Shown one piece after another: positions 1 through 9,441 of a stretch of 64,000 nt of DNA. The notes beneath the pieces were generated by a model that saw nothing but the letters and a program-made list of their open reading frames with translations, had not been told where the DNA came from and made no database searches. This DNA comes from Aerococcus viridans (GTDB lineage Bacteria; Bacillota; Bacilli; Lactobacillales; Aerococcaceae): NCBI RefSeq assembly GCF_002871935.1, contig NZ_PNHQ01000005.1, positions 46,467 to 110,466 on the forward strand, written 5' to 3'. Position numbers and translations under genes: made by a program. The stretch's first letter is position 1; each line of letters begins with the position of its first letter.

Positions 1-291
<291 letters not shown>

Positions 292-384
292 TCAATTAAT
301 TTATTTACAGTGTTATTCTACCATTTTTCATAGCTAATGTCTTACGTTTTCTTAATTTGTGCAAAGTTATACAAGTATTTTACA

Positions 385-3300
385 TTATTTAATCACAACA
401 TTGCGCTCGCCATAGATTGCAATCAATGCTTGCACCGATTCATTTGTCACTTGGATTGCATATTTTTCTGCTAACCAGTAGCTTTCTTGACTAGCCACAA
501 TTGTAAAATGAAGCAATGTTTGACCTGGATATTTAGCTACTACAGTTAACAATCCAGCTTTTAAATCGCTTGCCATTGCTTTATCAGCTACACGAATCCA
601 ACAAACCGGTGCTGATTGCTTCTGCACTGTTGACTCAGGGTGATTCACTGAACGCTTTTTCTTATCAACTTTCTCCGACGCTCCAGGTAGCCCAACTTGT
701 TTTTGTTTTAACTGATTTAAATATTGCTTAGCTGTTGCATCTAACATCCATGCTTTAGTTAACACTACCTGCAATTCACCATTGCGTTTTTGTGTCCTTC
801 CATAAATTAATAAAGCATTTCCTTGATTCAGATGTTTAGCAAAGTCGATATAAGCTTCAGGAAAAGCTGTCACTGATATCGCACCTGTTTGATCTTCGAG
901 TGTCACAAAAGCCATGGGTTGATTTCTTTTCGTGGTAATCCGTTTAACTGTCCTTACCTCACCAAGGAAAAAAACCTTGTTATTTTCTTTTAGCCTATCA
1001 ATGTAGTTGATGATCCCTGCCTGATAAAAATCTTCATAATCTTCAAATAAATTTATGGATAAAGCTTGGCCTAATGTTTCGATTTCATTTTCGATCAACT
1101 CATGTTGGTCAAATTCATCAATTTCAACAATTTTGGGTGCAAACATTGCAGACAAATCATCTTCCCCTAGTAGTGACGTTTGATTTTTGTTATCCGTCTT
1201 AAATAATTGTTCATGAGTAATCATTTTAGGAATCGCTTCTAATTGTAGTGTACGACGGTTATAACCAAAGGTATCCAAGGCACCGGACTGCGCTAACTTT
1301 ACTAATATATCTTCTTTTAAAGCAAGCTTACCAAGTCGATGGATAAAGTTAGTGAAATCTTTAAAAGGACCTTCCGCTTCTCTAGCTTCAATTATTTCTT
1401 CTACTGCTCGCTTAGGAATACCTCTGATATCGCCTAATCCCAGCTGCAATTGATGAGCATTCACTACCGACAGACCATAAAATGACTTGTTGATATCTGG
1501 ATTGACCACCTGAACACCATGATTTTTAGCTTCTAAAACAAGATTTTTCCCTTTCTTATCATAGATTCTGGTATGCTTCAGATTACCATAATAAAAAGCA
1601 ACGGGATAATTGGCTTTAATCCAAGCTAACTGATAAGCCAAATATGAATATGCAAAGGAATGCGATTTATTGAAACCATAATTGGCAAAGGCCTCTATAT
1701 AATCATAAATTTGTACAGCAATATTTTCTTGATAACCCTTATCAATCGCACCATTTATAAATTGCTGCCGGACTCTTTCAATGGTTTCGTGTTTCTTTTT
1801 CCCAATCGCACGGCGCAAGATATCTGCTTCTCCCAAGCTAAAACCGGCAATTTTTTGGGTAACCTGCATTACCTGCTCTTGATAGACCATAATGCCATAT
1901 GTAGGCGCTAATATGGGCGTCAAATCAGGGTGAGGGTAAGCTATTGGTTCACGTCCATGTTTTCTTGAAACAAAATGTGGAATTTGCTGAACTGGACCTG
2001 GTCGATACAAGGCATTCACCGCAACCACATCTTCAATTGATGTTGGTGCTACTTGCTTTAAGACATTTTTAATACCATCTGATTCAAATTGGAAGACACC
2101 ATTTGTATCTGCATGACGGAATATTTCATAAGTATTTTGATCATCTAAAGGTATATCTGAAGCTTTAACTGCTCTACCAGTCAATTTACTTACCGCGGAT
2201 AAACCATCATGCAAAATGGTGAGATTGGATAAACTTAGAAAGTCGACTTTCAAGAGTCCGACCGCCTCAACATCCCCCATCGTGTATTGGGTATTGGGAA
2301 TATGAGTCGAGGATGCTTGTAGCGGCGTATACAAGGTTAGGGGTTGGTCAGCAATTACTACGCCCGCTGCATGTGTAGAAACATGACGTGGTAACCCTTC
2401 TAATTTTCGTGCAGTATCAAACCATAATTGACCGTATTCTTCATTTACAATCAACTCCTGTAATTTCGCTGACTGTTTATAAACTGCAGTTAAAGTCTCA
2501 GCTGGTAAATTGGGATTATTTTCTACTGTATTTGCCCATTCAGAAAGCGTCACCTGCGCCTTTCCAAATACAGCACCTACATTTCTTAAGGCTTGACGCG
2601 CCCCGAAAGTACCGAATGTGGCAATCTGAGCGACATGGTTTTCGCCATATTTTCGGTAAACATAGTCTAAGACTTTTTGGCGTTTATCGTCTGGGAAATC
2701 TAAATCTATATCAGGCATATTCTGTCGTTCAGGATTTAAAAAACGCTCAAATAGTAAGTCATTCGCAATCGGATCAACATCCGTTATCTCTAGTACATAA
2801 GCAACTAAAGCACCAGCTGCTGAACCGCGGCCTGGACCAGTTTGGATAGCATGTTGATGGGCGTAATTCATTACATCCCATACAATCAAGAAATAATCAT
2901 CAAATCCCATCTTATGAATTACATTTAATTCATATGCCAAACGATCAGTATACGCTTTGGAAACTGTTTGCACTCGCTTTGCTAGTCCAGCTTCAGCTAA
3001 ATCTTTTAAATATTTTTGTGTGTCTGTATATTCACTTGGTATTTGATATTTAGGTAGCAAGGTTTTTACTTTTGGAAAATCAATTTTAATTTGCTTGACC
3101 ATTTCCGTTAATTGATTGAGGGCTTCTTGATATTTTAACTCCTGGTACATACTTGACCACTGACCTGGACTTCTCAAAGCGTGTGCGCCTTTAATCTTTT
3201 TCATTTCCTCAATATCAACTAACTTTTCATTTCGATCAATCGCTTCTAGCACTTGTTGGGTGAAGTAGTCATCAGGTTCCAAGTATTGAATATGTGGCAT

Positions 3301-3876
3301 TGCAATTAATGGAATACCCCAACGTTCACTAAGTTCAACTATAGCATCTGTATGGAACTGTTCATTCTCCAAAGCTGATAGTCCCAAGAACAATTGATTA
3401 CTAGAAAAATGACGTCGCCACCAAACTAATTCTTGGTCTAATTGGGCATAATCAGCTTGACCATCACCTTGTTTGAAATACCGCATATGTGGTCCTGTCA
3501 TAGCTGAAAATATAACAATATAATCATCAGCATGCAAAGTAATTTCTTGGTAAATAGCTTGGCGATTTGCCTCTGTTTGTAGTTTTAAAGACGACGAAAG
3601 GGCCATCAGATGCTGATAGCCTTGGTAATTTTTGGCGTAGACAACCAATTCTTCTTTCATATTATCTATATTAAACTGGATCGTTAACCCAATTAAAGGA
3701 GTGATGCCATTTTGCTCACAGGCGCGGACGAAAGCTAAAGTCCCTGACATGACATTCACATCTGCCAAACCTAAATGGGTATAACCTGCTGCCTTACCTG
3801 CTTTGACATAAGACTCAACCGACATTGGACTTGTCAATAAAGAATAAGCTGAATTTACATGTAATGGTACGAACAT
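385..3876 (-). CDS. dnaE: DNA polymerase III alpha subunit, DnaE type
   Basis: C-family replicative polymerase (1163 aa). In Firmicutes DnaE works beside PolC, extending primers and in lagging-strand synthesis. Domains in order: an N-terminal PHP domain, the polymerase core with GPGRGSAAG and the catalytic PDIDLDF aspartates, tandem HhH motifs, and a C-terminal OB-fold (around FVTLEDQTGAISV). There is no DnaQ-type exonuclease insertion, so this is not PolC. The PHP metal motif that reads TD.H in many relatives reads ADVNVMSG here, so the PHP site looks degenerate. An AGGAGGAG-like site lies just upstream of the ATG at 3876. pfkA follows. Confidence 0.96.
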   Translation of the reverse strand: MFVPLHVNSAYSLLTSPMSVESYVKAGKAAGYTHLGLADVNVMSGTLAFVRACEQNGITPLIGLTIQFNIDNMKEELVVYAKNYQGYQHLMALSSSLKLQTEANRQAIYQEITLHADDYIVIFSAMTGPHMRYFKQGDGQADYAQLDQELVWWRRHFSSNQLFLGLSALENEQFHTDAIVELSERWGIPLIAMPHIQYLEPDDYFTQQVLEAIDRNEKLVDIEEMKKIKGAHALRSPGQWSSMYQELKYQEALNQLTEMVKQIKIDFPKVKTLLPKYQIPSEYTDTQKYLKDLAEAGLAKRVQTVSKAYTDRLAYELNVIHKMGFDDYFLIVWDVMNYAHQHAIQTGPGRGSAAGALVAYVLEITDVDPIANDLLFERFLNPERQNMPDIDLDFPDDKRQKVLDYVYRKYGENHVAQIATFGTFGARQALRNVGAVFGKAQVTLSEWANTVENNPNLPAETLTAVYKQSAKLQELIVNEEYGQLWFDTARKLEGLPRHVSTHAAGVVIADQPLTLYTPLQASSTHIPNTQYTMGDVEAVGLLKVDFLSLSNLTILHDGLSAVSKLTGRAVKASDIPLDDQNTYEIFRHADTNGVFQFESDGIKNVLKQVAPTSIEDVVAVNALYRPGPVQQIPHFVSRKHGREPIAYPHPDLTPILAPTYGIMVYQEQVMQVTQKIAGFSLGEADILRRAIGKKKHETIERVRQQFINGAIDKGYQENIAVQIYDYIEAFANYGFNKSHSFAYSYLAYQLAWIKANYPVAFYYGNLKHTRIYDKKGKNLVLEAKNHGVQVVNPDINKSFYGLSVVNAHQLQLGLGDIRGIPKRAVEEIIEAREAEGPFKDFTNFIHRLGKLALKEDILVKLAQSGALDTFGYNRRTLQLEAIPKMITHEQLFKTDNKNQTSLLGEDDLSAMFAPKIVEIDEFDQHELIENEIETLGQALSINLFEDYEDFYQAGIINYIDRLKENNKVFFLGEVRTVKRITTKRNQPMAFVTLEDQTGAISVTAFPEAYIDFAKHLNQGNALLIYGRTQKRNGELQVVLTKAWMLDATAKQYLNQLKQKQVGLPGASEKVDKKKRSVNHPESTVQKQSAPVCWIRVADKAMASDLKAGLLTVVAKYPGQTLLHFTIVASQESYWLAEKYAIQVTNESVQALIAIYGERNVVIK

Positions 3877-3926
3877 CCGCTCACTCCTCCTTCATTCTCT
3901 TAAGTATTTTCATTCATTATTTGAAT

Positions 3927-5048
3927 TTAGTCTTTTTGAGTAAAAAATTGACTATTCCGTCGTTTAGCCGCTTCAATATCTTCTTCACTAATAGCTGGAT
4001 CTTGATATTGGGGTCCACGTAAAAACATAGCGTCCCCAAAGGAGAAAAAGCGATATTCTTCAGCCACTGCATGTTGATAAGCGGTTAAGACATGCTCGCG
4101 ACCTGCAAAGGCTGAAACCAACATAATTAAAGTTGATTTAGGTAAATGGAAGTTCGTAATAAAGCTATTAACTACTGTAAATTGATAGCCTGGCGCTATA
4201 AAAATATCTGTCCAACCAGAATCTGCCTTGACCTCTCCATCAAATTTAGTACCTATCGTTTCAAGTGTCCGAATTGAGGTTGTTCCAACTGCAACCACTT
4301 TATGCCCACCCTGTTGAGCACGACGAATTTTATCTGAATTTTCTTGATCTAAGCTATAGAATTCTGAATGCATTTTATGTGCATCAATATCATCTACTGA
4401 AACCGGACGGAAAGTCCCAAGTCCTACATGTAGCGTTAAGTAGGCAATATCAATTCCACGCGCTTCTAAGTCCGCCATAAATTCTTGGGTAAAGTGTAAG
4501 CCTGCGGTTGGCGCAGCTGCTGAACCATTTTCTTTAGCATACACAGTTTGATACCGATCTGGGTTATCTAATTTCTCTTTAATATATGGTGGTAAGGGCA
4601 TTTCACCCAAAGCTTCCAAAACTTCTAAAAAGATGCCTTGATATTTAAATTCAACAATTCGCCCCCCATGATCAAGTTCTTCGGCTACAACTGCAACCAA
4701 CTGACCGTCGCCAAAAGCGATTTCGGTGCCAACACGAATACGGCGCGCTGGTTTGACTAGTGTTTCCCAGCGGTCACCTTCTGTATTGTTTAGTAACAAT
4801 ACCTCTACATGTCCACCTGTATCAGGTCGGATACCATGTAAGCGTGCTGGTAATACCCGCGTATTATTTAATACCAAAACATCACCTGGTTCCAACTCAC
4901 TTGCAATATCTGGAAAATGACCATCCTCATATTCGCCTGTTTGTGCATCTAGTTTCAACAGTCGACTAGCCAACCGATTTTGAATCGGTACTTGTGCGAT
5001 CAGTTGTTCTGGTAAGTTAAAATCAAAATCATTTGTTGTTAATGTCAA
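3927..5048 (-). CDS. queA: S-adenosylmethionine:tRNA ribosyltransferase-isomerase
   Basis: QueA transfers and rearranges the ribosyl part of SAM onto preQ1-modified tRNA to give epoxyqueuosine at wobble position 34. The 373-residue protein starts with the family-typical [13 protein letters not shown] and carries [26 protein letters not shown] and [15 protein letters not shown]. The start is TTG at 5048: GGAGG sits seven bases before it, the TTG directly abuts the ruvB stop (TAATTG), and no ATG lies nearby in frame. It is translated right behind ruvB, the common ruvA-ruvB-queA order. Confidence 0.96.
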   Translation of the reverse strand: MTLTTNDFDFNLPEQLIAQVPIQNRLASRLLKLDAQTGEYEDGHFPDIASELEPGDVLVLNNTRVLPARLHGIRPDTGGHVEVLLLNNTEGDRWETLVKPARRIRVGTEIAFGDGQLVAVVAEELDHGGRIVEFKYQGIFLEVLEALGEMPLPPYIKEKLDNPDRYQTVYAKENGSAAAPTAGLHFTQEFMADLEARGIDIAYLTLHVGLGTFRPVSVDDIDAHKMHSEFYSLDQENSDKIRRAQQGGHKVVAVGTTSIRTLETIGTKFDGEVKADSGWTDIFIAPGYQFTVVNSFITNFHLPKSTLIMLVSAFAGREHVLTAYQHAVAEEYRFFSFGDAMFLRGPQYQDPAISEEDIEAAKRRNSQFFTQKD

Positions 5049-6110
5049 TTAAAATTCCTCCGAATAGGGTATGCCTAAATGGTCGAATGCCTTTGGTGTA
5101 GCTAAACGTCCACGTGGTGTTCTCTGCAAGAATCCATTTTGAATTAAGAAGGGTTCATACATATCTTCAATCGTTGTTGCTTCTTCTGAAATATTGGCTG
5201 CTATAGTTGATAAACCAACTGGTCCACCACCATAATAGCGAATAATTACGTCTAGAATTTTTCGGTCGGTTTCATCTAAACCTGCCTGGTCTACCTTCAG
5301 AATTGCTAGGGCTTTATTCGTAATTGCATCATCAATTAATCCGTCCTCGTGGTATACCTGGGCAAAATCACGAACACGTTTTAAAAGACGATTAGCAATA
5401 CGAGGTGTCCCCCTAGACCGCATACCAATTTCTTTAGCCGCCTGGTCTTTAATCGGCACTTCAAATAAATTGGCTGTTCGCTCAACAATTGTCGCCAATT
5501 CCTCTATTGTATAGTAACGTAAATGCTGGACTATCCCAAACCGATGCCGTAGCGGTGAAGATAAGGCACCTGGTCTCGTTGTAGCCCCAATCAGCGTAAA
5601 AGGTGGTAAAGGAAAGTGTACGGGATGAGCTCCTTCATCTTGCCCAACAATAATATCTACCTGGTAATCTTCCATAGCAGAATAAAGCATTTCTTCTACC
5701 ACCCTTGGCAACCGGTGAATCTCATCAATAAATAAGACGTCTCCAGCTGATAATTCATTAAGTAAAACCAGTAAATCCCCAGTTTTTTCAATAGCTGGCC
5801 CAGACGTTGTTTGAATATTAACGTTCATTTCATTCGCTATAATATTCGCTAAGGTTGTCTTTCCTAACCCTGGAGGCCCATAAAGAAGGACATGGTCGAG
5901 CGCTTCATCACGATTTTCTGCCGCTTGTATATAGATGGCCAGTTCTTCCTTTAATTCTGTTTGGCCAATATATTCGCGTAAAAACCTAGGTCTTAAAGAC
6001 AAGTCTTGTGCATCCTCTGCTTGCTCTTTGGGCGAATGAATTTGTCCGTTGTGAATGATCTCAACTCCTAAATCTTCAGCTTCGAAATCTTCATGATGAT
6101 CAAAGTTCAT
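5049..6110 (-). CDS. ruvB: Holliday junction branch migration helicase RuvB
   Basis: Hexameric AAA+ motor that, with RuvA, drives branch migration of Holliday junctions in recombinational repair (353 aa, usual 330-350). Walker A is GPPGLGKTT, Walker B is LFIDEIHR, sensor 1 is in IGATTRPG, and the C-terminal winged helix carries QRTPRGR. A slightly long acidic N-terminus precedes [18 protein letters not shown] precedes the ATG at 6110. It lies 46 bases after ruvA and directly before queA. I see no LexA box upstream of this pair. Confidence 0.97.
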   Translation of the reverse strand: MNFDHHEDFEAEDLGVEIIHNGQIHSPKEQAEDAQDLSLRPRFLREYIGQTELKEELAIYIQAAENRDEALDHVLLYGPPGLGKTTLANIIANEMNVNIQTTSGPAIEKTGDLLVLLNELSAGDVLFIDEIHRLPRVVEEMLYSAMEDYQVDIIVGQDEGAHPVHFPLPPFTLIGATTRPGALSSPLRHRFGIVQHLRYYTIEELATIVERTANLFEVPIKDQAAKEIGMRSRGTPRIANRLLKRVRDFAQVYHEDGLIDDAITNKALAILKVDQAGLDETDRKILDVIIRYYGGGPVGLSTIAANISEEATTIEDMYEPFLIQNGFLQRTPRGRLATPKAFDHLGIPYSEEF

Positions 6111-6156
6111 AGTAGTTTCCTCCTTTCATATAATGCATATCTAAGTCCACGCACCA

Positions 6157-6792
6157 CTATTTAGGTTTTGTAATAAATTTCAGTGCGATACGGATTGCTT
6201 CGGCTGTAGTTGTCACACCAGTAAAGTCTGCATTTTTTACTACTCGGTTAATCTCTCTTTGACTGTAGCCAAGACTAGCCATAGCTTCCTCCAATTCGTG
6301 CAGGAATGGTGAATTGACTTGTTCTGATACTTGAATGTTCAGACTTTCTTGCTTAAATAAGTCTGAGGACGGTAACTCAGCTAAAACTTTTGGTAGTTTT
6401 TCTTTGAGGTCCAGTATAATCTGTCCGGCTGTCTTTTTCCCAACACCTGGAAATTTCATTAAGAAAGTATTGTCTTCTGCCTGAATGGCTTGGACTAACC
6501 CTGCATGATCATCTAAAGAAAGAATGGATAAGGCTGACTTAGGACCTATCCCTGAAACTGAAATGAGTTGGAGAAAAATGGTCTTTTCTTCTTGTGATTT
6601 AAATCCATATAAGCGAATGTCATTCTCTGAAACAGATTGATACAACCAGATTTTTACTGGCTGGTCTTGTCCAATTTTGTCTGTAAAACGATAAGGATTG
6701 GCCATATAAATATAGTAGCCAATCCCATCCGTTTCAAGGATAACAGCATCTGGATAGACACTCTCAACCTGACCTATCATAAATTCGTACAT
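6157..6792 (-). CDS. ruvA: Holliday junction branch migration protein RuvA
   Basis: RuvA binds four-way junctions as a tetramer and loads RuvB (211 aa, usual about 200). Visible parts are the N-terminal OB domain (MYEFMIGQVES), the helix-hairpin-helix region with SGIGPKSALSIL and FPGVGKKTAGQIILDLK, and a C-terminal UBA-like domain (EEAMASLGYSQREINRVV) that contacts RuvB. The start lies four bases past the msrB stop, so it is probably cotranscribed with msrB or coupled to it. The ribosome-binding site (GTGAAG) is weak. Confidence 0.96.
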   Translation of the reverse strand: MYEFMIGQVESVYPDAVILETDGIGYYIYMANPYRFTDKIGQDQPVKIWLYQSVSENDIRLYGFKSQEEKTIFLQLISVSGIGPKSALSILSLDDHAGLVQAIQAEDNTFLMKFPGVGKKTAGQIILDLKEKLPKVLAELPSSDLFKQESLNIQVSEQVNSPFLHELEEAMASLGYSQREINRVVKNADFTGVTTTAEAIRIALKFITKPK

Positions 6793-6796
6793 TGTC

Positions 6797-7237
6797 TTAC
6801 TTCACTAATGCTTTCAAGTCGCCGTATCCTTCTTTATCCATATCTTCTAAAGATATGAAACGAAGTGAAGCGGAGTTTATACAGTAACGTAAGCCACCTA
6901 ATTCAGCTGGTCCATCGTTGAATACGTGACCTAAATGTGAATCCGCATCTTTAGAGCGAACTTCAGTGCGTTTCATACCGTATGAGGAATCTTCCAATTC
7001 CTCAATTTCATCTGCCATAATTGGTTTAGAAAATGATGGCCAACCACAACCTGCATCAAACTTATCAGTTGATGCAAACAAAGGCTTACCACTCACGATG
7101 TCTACGTAAATGCCTTTTTCATAGAAGTCATCATACTGACCAGTAAATGGGCGCTCGGTTGCGGAATTTTGTGTGACTTCATATTCTAACTCAGATAATT
7201 TTTTTAAACGTTCTTCTTTATTATAGTCTTTTGTCAT
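6797..7237 (-). CDS. msrB: Peptide-methionine (R)-S-oxide reductase
   Basis: MsrB reduces the R-epimer of methionine sulfoxide in damaged proteins (146 aa). The family signatures DAGCGWPSF and [11 protein letters not shown] are present; the second holds the catalytic cysteine, about residue 119. The CxxC pairs of zinc-binding MsrB proteins are absent, so this is the non-zinc type common in Gram-positive bacteria. A purine-rich AGAAGGAG site precedes the ATG. No msrA is in the window. Methionine repair fits an organism with pyruvate oxidase that makes its own hydrogen peroxide (inference). Confidence 0.95.
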   Translation of the reverse strand: MTKDYNKEERLKKLSELEYEVTQNSATERPFTGQYDDFYEKGIYVDIVSGKPLFASTDKFDAGCGWPSFSKPIMADEIEELEDSSYGMKRTEVRSKDADSHLGHVFNDGPAELGGLRYCINSASLRFISLEDMDKEGYGDLKALVK

Positions 7238-7353
7238 AATGAAACTTCTTCTCCTTCTGAATAATCTAGATAACCTAGTATATTTTCTTTTTTAGTTACT
7301 TATATTCTAGCATAATATTCATCTATACACGAAAATCTAGATTAGGACTTTAC

Positions 7354-9429
7354 TTATAATTGTGGTGATTCATGCGGATCCTGAATCCGTTTAAACATCC
7401 GCTCAATTTCATAATTTGAAAAATGAACTAAAACAGGTCGACCATGCGGGCAGTTATATGGGTTTTTAGTATAAGCCAAGTCATGCAACAACTGCTTAGC
7501 CTGCATATCATCTAAATAATGATTGGCTTTAATCGACCGTTTACATGACATCATAATTGCCGTTGCCTCCCGATAGTTCCCTACTGTTGCTTTAGGGTCT
7601 TCTAAGACTAGTGCAATCAGATCTTCAACAATTTTTTGGACATTCTTCTTACCCATCCAAATTGGGTGTTGTTGTAATTGAAAGGCGTTTGGGCCAAATG
7701 GTTCTAAATCAATACCCATTTCCAATAACTTAGGACGGATTTGTTCAATTTCTTGCGCTTCAGATGTTGAAAAATCAAAAACAATTGGGAGCAATAGACT
7801 CTGCATGGCTGTTCCAAATTCAACAATCGTATCCCGGTAGTACTCATACTTAATCCGTTCTTGTGCTGCATGCTGGTCTATCATGTACATACCCGTCTCA
7901 TTTTCTGCTACTAAGTATGTTCCTTGCATTTGCCCAACATAAGTTAAGTCTGGAAAAGAACTATTTCTATCAACCATCGCCTGGTCAAGCTCCCTGACCT
8001 GTTTAACAGTCTGCCATACCGGTTTATTATGTGATTTAGGTAAGCTTACTTCCTTTTCCGTATCTAAATAAGTGATGCGGCCTTTTGCCTGGTCTTGACT
8101 CTCACTCTCAATCTCTGTTTCCTCCACAACTTGCGCTTCGTCCCGTAAATAACTCGGCACTTGGATTGGTTGCTCGCCTTCGTTTATGCCCTTATTTTCT
8201 TTGGAAGAAGCGTTACCTTCACCTGGCTGATGTATAGTGTGCTGATTGGTTTGACTGACATTGAAATCGAAACTTGATTGTTCACCAAGGTAAGTGGTTG
8301 GTTGATTTAACGGACGGTAATGATTTTGCTGGTTCTGTTCCAAACCATCAGTTTGACTAGAGCTTGTTGTATCCGTACGCACTTGCCGATTTTCTACTGC
8401 TAGTTCTAGATTATCCTCATCTTCATCTGCAAAAACATCCGGTATCCGTTGAACTGGTGCTAACGCTTTAATAATGCTTGCCTTAATCATTTCATATAGG
8501 TCATCTTCTTTTGAAATACGCACTTCCTGTTTGGTTGGGTGAACATTCACATCAATTAATTGGGGGTCCAGTTCTATATAGATAACTGCAATTGGATACC
8601 GTCCAACCATTAATTTAGACCCATACCCTTTAAGGATTGCTTGGCTTAACTTATAGTTTTTGATAAACCGCCCATTGACAAAAAGCGACATATAAGACTT
8701 ACTAGCCCTTGTGACAGTAGGCAAGGAAACGTAGCCAGAAATTTGAAAATCTAAGCTCTCACCCTTAATCAAAACCATATCTTTAGCCTGTCTAAACCCA
8801 TAAATCGCAGCTAAAACTTCATTCACCCTTCCCTTACCATTCGTTGACAATAAGGTCTTGCCGTCATGAGTATAGTTAAAACGAATTTCTGGGTGTCCCA
8901 ATGCTTCACGGTTAATAATGTCTGTAATATGGGCTAATTCTGTTTGTAAACTCTTCAAATATTTCAACCGAGCTGGCGTATTATAAAAAAGGTTTTCTAT
9001 CAATACCGACGTGCCTCGGCGCAATGCAGATGTCTTCTGGTCTATAATTTCACCATCTTTTAAGTAAATTTCACTCGATGATTCCCCATCCGAAGTATTC
9101 ATGGTTACTTCAGAAACAGAAGCAATAGAAGGCAAAGCTTCCCCTCTAAAACCAAGTGTTCGTATCCTAAATAAATCATTTGAACTATATATTTTTGAAG
9201 TGGCATGTCGCTTAAAAGCCAACTCAACCTGATCAGCGGCAATCCCTCTACCATTATCAATGACTTGAATCGACCGCAAACCAGCTTCCTTAATATGAAT
9301 TGCAATCTCACTAGCGCCGGCATCTATCGCATTTTCTACAAGTTCCTTTACCACAGAGGCTGGTCGTTCAACCACTTCCCCCGCTGCAATTTGGTTGGCA
9401 ACTTGAATAGGTAATTCTTGTATCGCCAT
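7354..9429 (-). CDS. mutL: DNA mismatch repair protein MutL
   Basis: GHKL-ATPase mediator of mismatch repair (691 aa). The N-terminal ATPase has ELVENAIDAGA, VIDNGRGI and TLGFRGEALPSIASV. A variable Gln/Ser/Glu-rich linker of about 150 residues follows. The C-terminal dimerisation domain carries the endonuclease motif DQHAAQERIKYE plus SCKRSIKA and NCPHGRP, so it should be a nicking MutL as in bacteria without MutH. It starts 12 bases after the mutS stop, with AAAGGATG upstream, and forms a mutS-mutL operon. Confidence 0.97.
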   Translation of the reverse strand: MAIQELPIQVANQIAAGEVVERPASVVKELVENAIDAGASEIAIHIKEAGLRSIQVIDNGRGIAADQVELAFKRHATSKIYSSNDLFRIRTLGFRGEALPSIASVSEVTMNTSDGESSSEIYLKDGEIIDQKTSALRRGTSVLIENLFYNTPARLKYLKSLQTELAHITDIINREALGHPEIRFNYTHDGKTLLSTNGKGRVNEVLAAIYGFRQAKDMVLIKGESLDFQISGYVSLPTVTRASKSYMSLFVNGRFIKNYKLSQAILKGYGSKLMVGRYPIAVIYIELDPQLIDVNVHPTKQEVRISKEDDLYEMIKASIIKALAPVQRIPDVFADEDEDNLELAVENRQVRTDTTSSSQTDGLEQNQQNHYRPLNQPTTYLGEQSSFDFNVSQTNQHTIHQPGEGNASSKENKGINEGEQPIQVPSYLRDEAQVVEETEIESESQDQAKGRITYLDTEKEVSLPKSHNKPVWQTVKQVRELDQAMVDRNSSFPDLTYVGQMQGTYLVAENETGMYMIDQHAAQERIKYEYYRDTIVEFGTAMQSLLLPIVFDFSTSEAQEIEQIRPKLLEMGIDLEPFGPNAFQLQQHPIWMGKKNVQKIVEDLIALVLEDPKATVGNYREATAIMMSCKRSIKANHYLDDMQAKQLLHDLAYTKNPYNCPHGRPVLVHFSNYEIERMFKRIQDPHESPQL

Positions 9430-9441
9430 TTACATCATCCT

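Noticed and set aside
2388..2849. Long plus-strand open frame inside dnaE (and similar frames inside mutS, ileS, mraY and others)
   Set aside because: Antisense shadows of conserved genes with no ribosome-binding site and no family resemblance.
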